A DNA stretch of 57,399 nucleotides. It comes from Elusimicrobiales bacterium (lineage in GTDB: Bacteria > Elusimicrobiota > Elusimicrobia > Elusimicrobiales > UBA9959). Made by a program: the position numbers and the translations under genes. The notes under the pieces were generated by a model. It did no database searches. It worked only from the letters and a program-made list of their open reading frames with translations, and was not told the DNA's origin. This document shows positions 33,334-41,539 of this stretch, in pieces. Location of the stretch: assembly GCA_031082205.1 (NCBI GenBank), contig JAVHLJ010000013.1, positions 1-57,399 on the forward strand, given 5' to 3'. Numbering within the stretch: the stretch's first letter is position 1; each line of letters opens with the position of its first letter.

Positions 33334-35610
33334 ATGATCAAAACCCCGAAATCTATTCTCAAAGCCCTTATCGCCCTCTTCGTAGTCCAGATCCCCGCTT
33401 CGCAGGCGCTGGCCGCCTCCGGCGAGCTGGACATCTTCCGCAACGGCGCGGCCGACATGTCGGACCTGGTGTCCACCATGCGCGCCGGAGTGGAAGTGCC
33501 GGAGCTGAAGGACGCCCAGCCGCGGCCGACGCGGCCCGTCGCCGGCAACAACGAGCTCCTCCACTTCTGGGAGGACCTCAAGGAAGACGTTTTCGACGAT
33601 GTCTGCAAGGAGATAAAGCCCGACCTCAGCGAGGGCGTCAGCATCCCCGACGTGGGCGGCATAGAGGGCAAGTTCAAGCGCTTCCTCAAGCAGTACCCCG
33701 ACAACCGCATAGCCCTGGTGGACGAGGTAGGCCTGAAGCTGGACGCCGGCCACAACTTCACCGACGTCCTCAACGTGGACGGCAACCCCTTTAACGTCAA
33801 TATCGGCGCCCGCCTGGAGGGCAAGTCTATAGTCGTGCGCAAGCTCAAGGAGGTCAAGTACTGCAAAGAGATACTGACCCTCCTGGACCTCCGCACCGTG
33901 AAGACCGTCCTGCCCCCCACCGCCAGGCGCATAGGCGCCATGCAGCCCGGCGAGGTCTGGAAATTCCCCGCCTCGATACGCGTTTCCGTGGGCGGCGGCG
34001 TCAGCGCCCCGGTGCAGCCGTGGATGTCGGTCTCCTTCTCGCTGGGCCACAGCCGCGAGAGGAAGCCCTCCCTGACCCTCTTCAGGATGGACGAGAACAA
34101 GCTCCGCTTCCGCATCCGCCTCGACCGCGCCGAGGTCACCCACGGCGGCGTCTCCGCCGGCACCTCTTTCGACGCCGGCATGATAGGCCTCCCGGAGGCC
34201 GAGAACTTCTTCACCAAGGAGCTCAACCGAGCGCTGGTCAAGGAGTTCAATAAATATATCGCCCTCAGGTTCGGCCTCTCCCACAGCCGCACCAAGGGCA
34301 AGAAGATCCTGCTCGAGTTCATCCTCGACGCCAACAACCGCGAGCAGCTCGAGAAGCTGGAGGATTTCCTCAAGGGCGACCTGACGGTCATCCGCAAGCT
34401 CATACAGCTGGGCGCCCAGTTCAGCGACTATTCGGAGCAGGACGATACCGCCGCCGGCGCCCAGTCGCTGGCCGAGTTCGAGCAGACGGTCGGCCAGGAG
34501 CTGGGGCTCAACGCCACCTTCGCCGGCTCCAACCACTTCAACTCCAGCTCCAACGGCCATAATATCACGCTGCCCATACTCTACCAGCGCGAGGGCAGCG
34601 CCGGCCACCGCTACGACCGCTACCAGGCGCAGGGGTCGGACGAGGTCCTGCACGTCAACAACGCCTTCCGCAACGTCTCCGAGAGCAACATCAACGTGCC
34701 GTTCCTCGGCAAGGTCCACAAGCACACCACCAACCAGAGCATGTACGTCGTCAACTACGAGGGCCGCGACGGCTCCATCTCGGACGCGGCCGTGGTCTAC
34801 CAGCGCTACGAGGGCTACGTCAAGCACGACGAGTCCAGGGCCAAGGGCATGATCGAGCGCATGAACGAGATACTCAAGTACGCCGGCTCGCGCGGCGAGG
34901 GCACCAACAGCGAATACCTCATAGACACCGACGCCCTCTTCCCCCGGCTGGACCCGGATAACGCCACCGAGACCGACGAGTGGGGCCGCCCCGTTCTCAA
35001 TTCCAAGACCTACAGGTCCGCGATCATGTCCTTCTCCCTGGTCTTCACCAAGACCGCCGTGAAGGACATCCTGGGCGCCTCCGGCGACCTGATCCTCAAG
35101 GCGACCCTCAATGTCATGGAAGGCCTCGACCGGGAGATCATGAACAAGGTCCGCCACCTGCTGCGCGTGAAGGACGACGGCAAGGTGGAATACGACTGGA
35201 AGGAGGCCCGCAAGATCCTCCGCTCCTACGAGCGCGACGACTTCGATCCCATCGACATAGTCCGCCAGACCTGCTATCACGCCTCCCGGATCATCGCCGA
35301 CATCTTCTCGGTGCGCGACGAATCCGACTGGCGCGCCCGGTCCGAGAAGCTCTCCAAGGTCATGAGCGGCCGCGGCAAGAGCCGGCTGGGTTACGAGAAC
35401 ATGATGCAGATAGCCATACAGCTGGTGAACCCGAAGAACCTCTACGCCAGCCTCTACTTCCAGACCGACAAGCGCATCAAGAAGGAAGAGAACGTCTCAA
35501 ATACCTACCAGGTGTATAACCCGGAGGTCGGCCAGATCTTCGGGCAGCAGCAGAACGGCGTGACTTCGCTGCGCGACCGCTTCGCCGACCCGTCCACGCT
35601 GAGCGACTGA
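33334..35610 (+). CDS. Large exported protein of unknown function
   Basis: The protein has 758 residues with a signal peptide (MIKTPKSILKALIALFVVQIPASQALA). The region ~170-330 is rich in amphipathic strands (KFPASIRVSVGGGVS, VQPWMSVSFSLGH, LRFRIRLDRAEV), and the second half is mostly helical and highly charged. No catalytic or binding motif is recognised. Few Cys occur. It stands alone, bounded by a terminator downstream and a 132-base gap upstream. An outer-membrane-associated or periplasmic structural role is possible but unproven. Confidence 0.7.
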   Translation: MIKTPKSILKALIALFVVQIPASQALAASGELDIFRNGAADMSDLVSTMRAGVEVPELKDAQPRPTRPVAGNNELLHFWEDLKEDVFDDVCKEIKPDLSEGVSIPDVGGIEGKFKRFLKQYPDNRIALVDEVGLKLDAGHNFTDVLNVDGNPFNVNIGARLEGKSIVVRKLKEVKYCKEILTLLDLRTVKTVLPPTARRIGAMQPGEVWKFPASIRVSVGGGVSAPVQPWMSVSFSLGHSRERKPSLTLFRMDENKLRFRIRLDRAEVTHGGVSAGTSFDAGMIGLPEAENFFTKELNRALVKEFNKYIALRFGLSHSRTKGKKILLEFILDANNREQLEKLEDFLKGDLTVIRKLIQLGAQFSDYSEQDDTAAGAQSLAEFEQTVGQELGLNATFAGSNHFNSSSNGHNITLPILYQREGSAGHRYDRYQAQGSDEVLHVNNAFRNVSESNINVPFLGKVHKHTTNQSMYVVNYEGRDGSISDAAVVYQRYEGYVKHDESRAKGMIERMNEILKYAGSRGEGTNSEYLIDTDALFPRLDPDNATETDEWGRPVLNSKTYRSAIMSFSLVFTKTAVKDILGASGDLILKATLNVMEGLDREIMNKVRHLLRVKDDGKVEYDWKEARKILRSYERDDFDPIDIVRQTCYHASRIIADIFSVRDESDWRARSEKLSKVMSGRGKSRLGYENMMQIAIQLVNPKNLYASLYFQTDKRIKKEENVSNTYQVYNPEVGQIFGQQQNGVTSLRDRFADPSTLSD

Positions 35611-35626
35611 CGCGGGGGCTGAACTT

Positions 35627-35656
35627 AAAAAACCCCCGGCCCTCCGGGGGTTTTTT
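35627..35656 (+). terminator. Strong bidirectional-looking intrinsic terminator
   Basis: A perfect 13-bp stem AAAAAACCCCCGG/CCGGGGGTTTTTT with a 4-base loop and a T run closes the preceding gene. The A-rich left arm could also act on the other strand, but no gene ends there on that strand. Confidence 0.92.
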
Positions 35657-35667
35657 TATATCATAGT

Positions 35668-37221
35668 ATGGCGATGGAAAACGGGAACAAGGACCTGTCC
35701 GATAAAATACGCGCCGCGGCGGAGCTGCTGGAGGCGGTGGCGGCCGACCGCGCCCTGCTGGCCGGCGTCTCCGGCGAGGAGACCAACCGCCTGATCAAGG
35801 CCGCCGGCGAGGTTTCCCGGCCCGACGCCAGGGCCAGGCGGCGGATGCTGAAGGCCGTCCAGCGCAGGCGCCGGGAGGAGCGGCTGGCGCAGGCCGAGGC
35901 TTCGCTGTCCTCCACCGGCATAAGGAAACTGCGCCGGCAGACCGTCTTCACCACGCCCAATTATACCGCCCCGGCGGGTTTCATCGAAGGCGCGGCCGAA
36001 CCGCCGCCCTCCGCCGGCCGCGCCGAGCGCAACTGCTATGTCTGCAAGACCGATTACACGGACATACACCATTTCTACGACCAGCTCTGCCCGTCCTGCG
36101 CCGATTTTAATTTCCGCAAGCGCGCCGAGACGGCCGACCTGCGCGGCCGCGCCGCCCTTCTGACCGGCGGCCGGGTCAAGATAGGCTACCAGGCCGGCAT
36201 CAAACTGCTGCGCGCCGGGGCCTCGCTGATAGTGACCACGCGCTTCCCGCGCGACGCGGCCATGCGCTACGCGGCCGAGCCCGATTTCGGCGAGTGGAAG
36301 GGCAGGCTCGAGATCTTCGGCCTGGACCTGCGCCACACGCCCAGCGTGGAGGCCTTCTGCCGGCACCTGGAGGGGACGCGCTCCCGGCTGGATTTCATAG
36401 TCAACAACGCCTGCCAGACCGTGCGCCGTCCGCCGGATTTCTACCGCCACATGATGGAGCGGGAGAACGGCCCGCTGCGCGATATCCCGGAAGAGGCCAG
36501 GCGGCTGCTGGGCGCCTACGAGGGCCTGCGCGGCTACAGCATGCTGCCCGAGGGCCCGGCCGCCGGTCCCCGCGCGCTGGCCGCCGCTTCCGCCGCTATG
36601 CCCGCGGCCGCCGGCCTCACCCACGCCGCGGCCCTTTCGCAGGTCGCGCTGCTGCCCGAGGAGCTCGCCGCCCGGGGGGACCTCTTCCCCGAGGGCCGGC
36701 TTGACCAGGACCTGCAGCAGGTGGACCTGCGCCAGCGCAATTCCTGGCGGATGCTGATGGCCGAGGTGCCGGCCGTGGAACTGCTGGAGGTGCATCTCGT
36801 CAACGCCGTGGCCCCTTTCATACTTAACGCGCGGCTGAAACCCCTCATGCTGCGCACGCCGGAGCGGGACAAGCACATAGTGAACGTCTCGGCCGTGGAA
36901 GGCCAGTTCTACCGCAAGTTCAAGACCACGCGCCACCCGCACACCAACATGGCCAAGGCCGCTCTCAACATGATGACGCGCACCGCCGCCGCCGATTACC
37001 ACTGCGGCGGCATACACATGAACGCGGTGGACACGGGCTGGGTGACCGACGAGGACCCGGCGCACATCGCCGAGCGCAAGACCCGCGAGCACCGCTTCCA
37101 CCCGCCGCTGGACATAGTGGACGGCGCCGCCCGCATAGTGGACCCCATCATCGCCGGCTTCAATACCGGAGAGCATGTCTGGGGGAAATTCCTCAAGGAC
37201 TACAAGCCCGCCGACTGGTAA
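35668..37221 (+). CDS. SDR-family oxidoreductase with N-terminal extension and zinc ribbon
   Basis: This protein has 517 residues. Residues 1-115 are helical and charged; a zinc ribbon follows (CYVC 123-126, CPSC 141-144). The Rossmann SDR domain starts near 160 with the cofactor loop TGGRVKIG (166-173), then FIVNNAC and [10 protein letters not shown], and Lys430 in [10 protein letters not shown]. The catalytic Tyr of the YxxxK motif is not present: the position four before Lys430 is Thr426, in HPHTNMAK. A ~90-residue insertion separates NNAC from the NVSA strand. The substrate is unknown. An ATG six bases further in is an alternative start. Confidence 0.72.
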   Translation: MAMENGNKDLSDKIRAAAELLEAVAADRALLAGVSGEETNRLIKAAGEVSRPDARARRRMLKAVQRRRREERLAQAEASLSSTGIRKLRRQTVFTTPNYTAPAGFIEGAAEPPPSAGRAERNCYVCKTDYTDIHHFYDQLCPSCADFNFRKRAETADLRGRAALLTGGRVKIGYQAGIKLLRAGASLIVTTRFPRDAAMRYAAEPDFGEWKGRLEIFGLDLRHTPSVEAFCRHLEGTRSRLDFIVNNACQTVRRPPDFYRHMMERENGPLRDIPEEARRLLGAYEGLRGYSMLPEGPAAGPRALAAASAAMPAAAGLTHAAALSQVALLPEELAARGDLFPEGRLDQDLQQVDLRQRNSWRMLMAEVPAVELLEVHLVNAVAPFILNARLKPLMLRTPERDKHIVNVSAVEGQFYRKFKTTRHPHTNMAKAALNMMTRTAAADYHCGGIHMNAVDTGWVTDEDPAHIAERKTREHRFHPPLDIVDGAARIVDPIIAGFNTGEHVWGKFLKDYKPADW

Positions 37222-37240
37222 AGGGCCGGCCGTCCATGAA

Positions 37241-37267
37241 AAAACCCCGGGAGGGCCCGGGGTTTTT
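37241..37267. terminator. Bidirectional terminator between convergent SDR and pyrB genes
   Basis: The stem AAAACCCCGGG/CCCGGGGTTTT with a four-base loop has a T run on the right and an A run on the left, so it can stop transcription from both sides. Confidence 0.88.
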
Positions 37268-37287
37268 CTTTTTCAGGCCGGCGCGCC

Positions 37288-38355
37288 TTATTCGTGCGCG
37301 ATGGCCGAGTCCACGCCGAAGATATGGGCCATCAGCGCGGCGCGCACCCACATGCCGTTGCGCTCCTGCCGCCAGTAGATGGCGCGCCTGTCCTCGTCCA
37401 CCGCCGGGTCTATCTCGAACCGGCGCGGCAGCGGGTGCAGGATGACGCAATCCTTCTTGATCGCGCCGAGGTGCTCTTTCTTGAAGTAGAAGGGGGAATA
37501 GTCCACGGCCTTTGATTCCCCCGCCTTGTCGTGTTCGTCCTGTATGCGCGTCATGTATATCGCGTCGGCTTCGCCCATGACCGACCCGAAGTCCTCGGTC
37601 TCGATGAACGGGATATTGTGCCTGCGGAGGAATTCGAGTATGTCGTTCTCCATGCGGAACTGTTTCGGAGAGACGAAGGCCAGCTTCACGCCCTTGTAAT
37701 TCTTCATCAGGTAGGAAAGCGAGCGCACGGTGCGGCCGCGCTTGAGGTCTCCGACCATCGCTATGGTCTTGCCGTCTATCTCGCCGTCGAAGCTCTTGTA
37801 GAGCGTATAGGCGTCGAGCAGGGCCTGAGTCGGGTGCTGGTCCTTGCCGGAGCCGCCGTTGATTATCGGCACCGGCCGGTCGGTGCGGTTCATCAGCCAG
37901 GCAGTCTTCTCCACGAAGCCCGGCGCGGGATGGCGCATGATTATCATGTCCACGTAGCTGGAGAAGGTCCTCACGGCGTCCTCGGGCGTCTCGCCCTTGA
38001 CCTCGGACGAGGTGGTCGTGTCGCGTATCTCCGAGGTCTTGATGCCAAGTATGTGGCAGGCGTTGAGGAAGGAGAGGAAGGTCCTGGTGGACGGCTGCAC
38101 GAAGTAGAGCATCGCCCTCTTGTGGGAGAGAAGGGAGTTGGCTATGTTCATGCCCTCCCTGGTCTTGGTCATCTTCCTCAGCGCGTCCGCCGTCCTGAAG
38201 AGGTGCTCCAGGCGCCCGCGGTCCAGCTGCTGCGCGAAGAGGCAGTCGTAGATCTTTTCGTTGCGGGTGAAATAGGGCAGCTTTTCCGCTATTTCGAGCT
38301 TGCTGAAAGACTCCCAGTCTGCGCTGATGCTGGTCATTAACTGCGTCCTGTCCAT
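37288..38355 (-). CDS. pyrB: Aspartate carbamoyltransferase
   Basis: This enzyme commits carbamoyl phosphate and aspartate to pyrimidine synthesis. The 355-residue protein has the carbamoyl-phosphate loop STRTF (89-93), a GKDQHPTQALLDAY motif in which HPTQ is characteristic, and HPLPRRFEI near the C-terminus. It is longer than E. coli PyrB (about 310), mainly at the N-terminus and in the late part. No regulatory pyrI is next to it. AAGGAGAG lies just before the ATG. It is not part of a pyr cluster here. Confidence 0.92.
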   Translation of the reverse strand: MDRTQLMTSISADWESFSKLEIAEKLPYFTRNEKIYDCLFAQQLDRGRLEHLFRTADALRKMTKTREGMNIANSLLSHKRAMLYFVQPSTRTFLSFLNACHILGIKTSEIRDTTTSSEVKGETPEDAVRTFSSYVDMIIMRHPAPGFVEKTAWLMNRTDRPVPIINGGSGKDQHPTQALLDAYTLYKSFDGEIDGKTIAMVGDLKRGRTVRSLSYLMKNYKGVKLAFVSPKQFRMENDILEFLRRHNIPFIETEDFGSVMGEADAIYMTRIQDEHDKAGESKAVDYSPFYFKKEHLGAIKKDCVILHPLPRRFEIDPAVDEDRRAIYWRQERNGMWVRAALMAHIFGVDSAIAHE

Positions 38356-38376
38356 GGGCTCTCCTTTTTGCGAATG

Positions 38377-38396
38377 GCGAACCGCGGGCGGTTCGC
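38377..38396 (-). other. Hairpin in the pyrB leader
   Basis: A perfect 8-bp stem GCGAACCG/CGGTTCGC with a four-base loop lies about 20 bases upstream of pyrB. There is no T run, so it is not an intrinsic terminator; it could be an mRNA processing or attenuation element. Confidence 0.4.
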
Positions 38397-38431
38397 GCCA
38401 GCGGGCGACCGGCTGGGCGCCGGCTGGCGGG

Positions 38432-38959
38432 TCAATTCTTCTCTACGAGGTCCAGCAGGACCAGGCTGCGGTTGCGGTCTATCTTGACTTTCGCCAGGAC
38501 CGTGCCGCTCCGGGCGTCCTTGCGCGGGTCGTTCTCGTTGAGATAGAAGCGTTCTATGCCGTAAGTCGCGACCGGGCCGCCGAACCTGTATATCATCTCC
38601 GCCTTGACCCAGCCGGGCTCCTGCGGCGGGTTGGAATGGCAGTCCGTGGCCTCGTAGAGCGCGACTTCCCCGGCCGGGGTGAGCGCCTTCCCGCCCTTGT
38701 CCTCCAGCTTCACGAAAAGGCTGCCCAGGTCCCGGGTGCGGCGGGGGCAGCGGCCGAGCTTGGGCCGCGAGATCTCGTAGTTCAGGGCGACATAGGTGCC
38801 GCTGAAAAGGTCGCGCGGGTCCACCGGCTCGGTGGCCAGGTAGAACTCCGGCGAATCGGTGTTCCTGGAGGCGAACAGCCAGCCGCCCCAGGCCGCGAAG
38901 AATAGCAGCTGGGCCCCCAGGGCCAGGCGCAGGTAAAGGGCGTTTCCTTTCCAGTTCAT
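38432..38959 (-). CDS. GDYXXLXY-family membrane-anchored protein
   Basis: The protein has 175 residues with one N-terminal membrane helix. The family motif appears as FSGTYVALNYEIS (DPRDLFSGTYVALNY). Proteins of this family are nearly always encoded next to DUF2157 membrane proteins, as here, where the genes overlap by 4 bases. The function of the pair is unknown. Confidence 0.8.
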   Translation of the reverse strand: MNWKGNALYLRLALGAQLLFFAAWGGWLFASRNTDSPEFYLATEPVDPRDLFSGTYVALNYEISRPKLGRCPRRTRDLGSLFVKLEDKGGKALTPAGEVALYEATDCHSNPPQEPGWVKAEMIYRFGGPVATYGIERFYLNENDPRKDARSGTVLAKVKIDRNRSLVLLDLVEKN

Positions 38960-40278
38960 TTTTTCACCGACTCTATGAGCGCCTTGCGGCCTTTATTGAC
39001 GAAATAGGCCAGCGCCCCGAAGGCCAGGCCGGTCACTATGAAAGCCATGCCGCTGCGCAGCATGCTGCCGAAAATATCCACGAAGCGGGTTACCGCCAGT
39101 ATGGTGAGCACCGCCACTCCCAGGTTGATCTGTTTCTCGCTGGAATCCCTGGCTCCGCTCAGTATCGAGACCGTCCCGAAAGCGGCCAGCAGGAGGTTGG
39201 CTGCTATGGCCAGGCCCTTGGCGGTGGCCTCGTTGGCGTCGAAAAGCAGGAAAGAGCAGAGGATGGAGGCGGCCAGCAGGACCTTCCCCGCCATCTCGTC
39301 CCTGGCGCCGGCGGGCAGGAGGTTCTGCGGCCTGAACACCACCGAAAGCAGCGCGCCGGCGAAAAGAAGCCACGCCAGGCCGCCTCCGGCGGCGGAGTCC
39401 GCCGCGGAGCGGTTCGCGAACTCGTCGCCCCGGTAATGCCAGAAGAAGGTGGTGAAATACACCGCTCCCAGCCAGACCTTAAGCGGCAGGCCGGGCTTTT
39501 CGTCGTCGCGCCCGGAGCCGTAGGTGAGCCACAGCACGGCCAGCGACATGCCGGAGAGCAGGATGAGCGCGGACGAGCGGACCTTTACGGCGGTATCGGC
39601 CAGCATCATCACGAACAGCCATACCACCGACGCCCCCAGCGGCAGGGAGAGCTTCCTGCCCGGGAAGAGCGCCGCGCCCCCCGCCAGGACGGCCAGCGCC
39701 AGGCCCCAGTGCCAGAGGGGCTGCGGGTCGGCCGCCCGGGCCGCCGTCAGGGCCAGCACGCCGTTCGACGAGAGCGTGCCGTAATACAGGGTGAAGAAAA
39801 GAAGCGCGGAGCAGAGGTAGGCGGCGAAAGGCCGCCTGGAGAGCAGGGCCGCCGGCGAGGCCAGCGCCGCCCAGAGGAGGTAGGGCCTTACCGGGTCGCC
39901 GCTCAGGTTGAATATCTGCGCGTAGAGCCCGATCCCGAGTATCGGCATGAAGAACCAGATCATTTCCAGCGGTACGGCGGCCGTCGGCTTGTCGTCCAGG
40001 CGGATAGCGGCCTCGCCCACGCCCGCGAAGAGCAGCAGGAAGGCGAACATCTTGGTGGCGGCGTCTATCCTGTCCCAGTTGCTGGCGACTATCAGTATCA
40101 CGCCCAGCGCGACGAAGAGCCCCGCGGCCGCGCCTATCCAGTGCGCCGCCTTGAAAGATGCGAAGGGGCTGAGGGAGAGGGCGCGCTCGTAGACCGCGGC
40201 GGCCTGCTCGGGCGTGATGATGCCGGCCCCGGCGCTAGCCTCCAGGTCCGCTTTGAGTTTTTTATAGTAAGAAGCCAT
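38956..40278 (-). CDS. DUF2157 multi-span membrane protein
   Basis: About 440 residues with a short cytoplasmic helical N-terminus (IITPEQAAAVYERA) and 11-12 membrane segments. The first membrane span, IGAAAGLFVALGVILIVASNWDRI, is typical of DUF2157. I prefer the ATG at 40278 (MASYYKK), because a TATAAT box on this strand at 40294-40299 would start transcription downstream of the earlier in-frame ATG at 40290. Confidence 0.8.
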   Translation of the reverse strand: MASYYKKLKADLEASAGAGIITPEQAAAVYERALSLSPFASFKAAHWIGAAAGLFVALGVILIVASNWDRIDAATKMFAFLLLFAGVGEAAIRLDDKPTAAVPLEMIWFFMPILGIGLYAQIFNLSGDPVRPYLLWAALASPAALLSRRPFAAYLCSALLFFTLYYGTLSSNGVLALTAARAADPQPLWHWGLALAVLAGGAALFPGRKLSLPLGASVVWLFVMMLADTAVKVRSSALILLSGMSLAVLWLTYGSGRDDEKPGLPLKVWLGAVYFTTFFWHYRGDEFANRSAADSAAGGGLAWLLFAGALLSVVFRPQNLLPAGARDEMAGKVLLAASILCSFLLFDANEATAKGLAIAANLLLAAFGTVSILSGARDSSEKQINLGVAVLTILAVTRFVDIFGSMLRSGMAFIVTGLAFGALAYFVNKGRKALIESVKK

Positions 40279-40284
40279 CCCCGT

Positions 40285-40312
40285 TCCCATTATATTATAA
40301 AATCCTTAAGTG
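40285..40312. promoter_or_regulatory. Overlapping divergent promoters between DUF2157 and MFS genes
   Basis: The short AT-rich gap has TATAAT on the minus strand (40294-40299) and TATATT/TATAAA on the plus strand. The two transcripts would compete for the same -10 region. The -35 boxes lie within the coding regions and are weak. Confidence 0.4.
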
Positions 40313-41539
40313 ATGAGAAAGGCCCTTAAGCAGCATCCCCTCGGAGTCTATCCCGATTTCCGCCGCCTCTTCGCCGGCCGGATAATATCCGCCGTAGGCG
40401 ACAAGTTCTTCGCCATAACCATAGCCTGGTGGGTGCTCAGCGGGGCCGGCGATCACGGCAAGTTCCACCTGGGCATGATCATGGCCATGACCTTCCTGCC
40501 GGTGGTCCTCTTCGGGCCGTTCTTCGGCGCGCTGGTGGACCGCAGCGACAAGCGCCTGTCCATGCTCTGGGCCGACGCCGCCCGCCTGGCCCTCGTCTTC
40601 ACGCTGGGGCTGCTGACCTGGTCCGACCGGCTGGAGTTATGGATGCTCTACGGGCTCTGCTTCATGATAGCCGGCTTCGGGCCCATGTTCGAGGCCTCCG
40701 TGGCCAGCTCGCTGCTTCGCCTGACCTCGGAGGAGCACCTGGGCGCGGCCACCGCCGCCGACTCCTCGGTCATGCAGCTCTCCAACGTTTTCGGCAGCGC
40801 GCTGGGCAGCGTCTTCCTGGCCGCTCTCGGCGCCGCCGGGGCTTTCTTCTTCAATTCCGTCACCTACGCCGTTTCTTTCATCGCGGTATGGCTGATCGCC
40901 TCCGACCTGCGGGCGCGCGGCGGGGAGCAGGCTCCGTATTTCGACGAGCTCAAGGCCGGCCTGCGCTACATAGCCGGCAACAGGCCCCTGCTGGCGCTGC
41001 TGCTCTCTTTCGCGGCCCTCAACTTCTTCGTCGGCCCCATACTCATCCTCATCCCCATGATCGTGAAGTTCGTGGTCGGCGGCTCGGTGAAGTGGCTGGC
41101 CGTTTTCGAGACCTTCTTCGCGGCCGGCGCGGCGCTCGCGGCCATCACGATGAGCTTCAGGTCCGGCTACCGCAATATCTACGCCTGGTTCTTCGTCTCG
41201 GTCCTGGCCGTCGGCCTGCCTTTCCTCGGCCTCTATTTCACGGCCGACCGCTGGCTGATCTGCGGCCTGCTTTTCGTCATAGGCGCCGCGCTGGGGCTGG
41301 GAAACGCCGTCGTGCTGACCCTGTTCCAGCGCACCGTGCCCGAGGAGATGAAGGGCCGCTTCTTCTCGGTGCTGACCACCGTCAGCTACGCAGTGCTCCC
41401 CCTCACTTTCATGCTCAACGGCCTGCTGGCCGAGAGCCGCTCCGTGGGCTTCAGCGTGCTGTTCAACGCCTGCGCGGTGCTGGCTCTCTCCTCGCTGGTC
41501 CTGCTGATACCGCGCCTGGAATACGGAGACAAAGGATGA
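40313..41539 (+). CDS. MFS transporter (12 membrane segments)
   Basis: The product has about 408 residues. It begins [41 protein letters not shown], and the loop [13 protein letters not shown] matches the DRxxRR-type loop between helices 2 and 3. The family resembles MFS_3/enterobactin-exporter-like permeases. I use the ATG at 40313; a GTG at 40310 is one codon earlier. It overlaps treS by 4 bases, so it belongs to the trehalose operon and could move trehalose, maltose or an oligosaccharide; the direction cannot be read. Confidence 0.8.
   Translation: MRKALKQHPLGVYPDFRRLFAGRIISAVGDKFFAITIAWWVLSGAGDHGKFHLGMIMAMTFLPVVLFGPFFGALVDRSDKRLSMLWADAARLALVFTLGLLTWSDRLELWMLYGLCFMIAGFGPMFEASVASSLLRLTSEEHLGAATAADSSVMQLSNVFGSALGSVFLAALGAAGAFFFNSVTYAVSFIAVWLIASDLRARGGEQAPYFDELKAGLRYIAGNRPLLALLLSFAALNFFVGPILILIPMIVKFVVGGSVKWLAVFETFFAAGAALAAITMSFRSGYRNIYAWFFVSVLAVGLPFLGLYFTADRWLICGLLFVIGAALGLGNAVVLTLFQRTVPEEMKGRFFSVLTTVSYAVLPLTFMLNGLLAESRSVGFSVLFNACAVLALSSLVLLIPRLEYGDKG

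Noticed and set aside
33298-35280. 660-codon antisense frame opposite the 758-residue exported protein
   Set aside because: GC-rich third-position shadow; the sequence is low-complexity Val/Gly/Ala/Asp and lacks any domain, while the plus strand has a signal peptide and good composition.
40429-41535. In-frame upstream extension of treS to a 1483-residue protein
   Set aside because: The first 370 residues are Arg/Gly-rich nonsense overlapping the MFS gene in another frame; the TreS N-terminus and the ATG overlapping the MFS stop fix the start at 41536.
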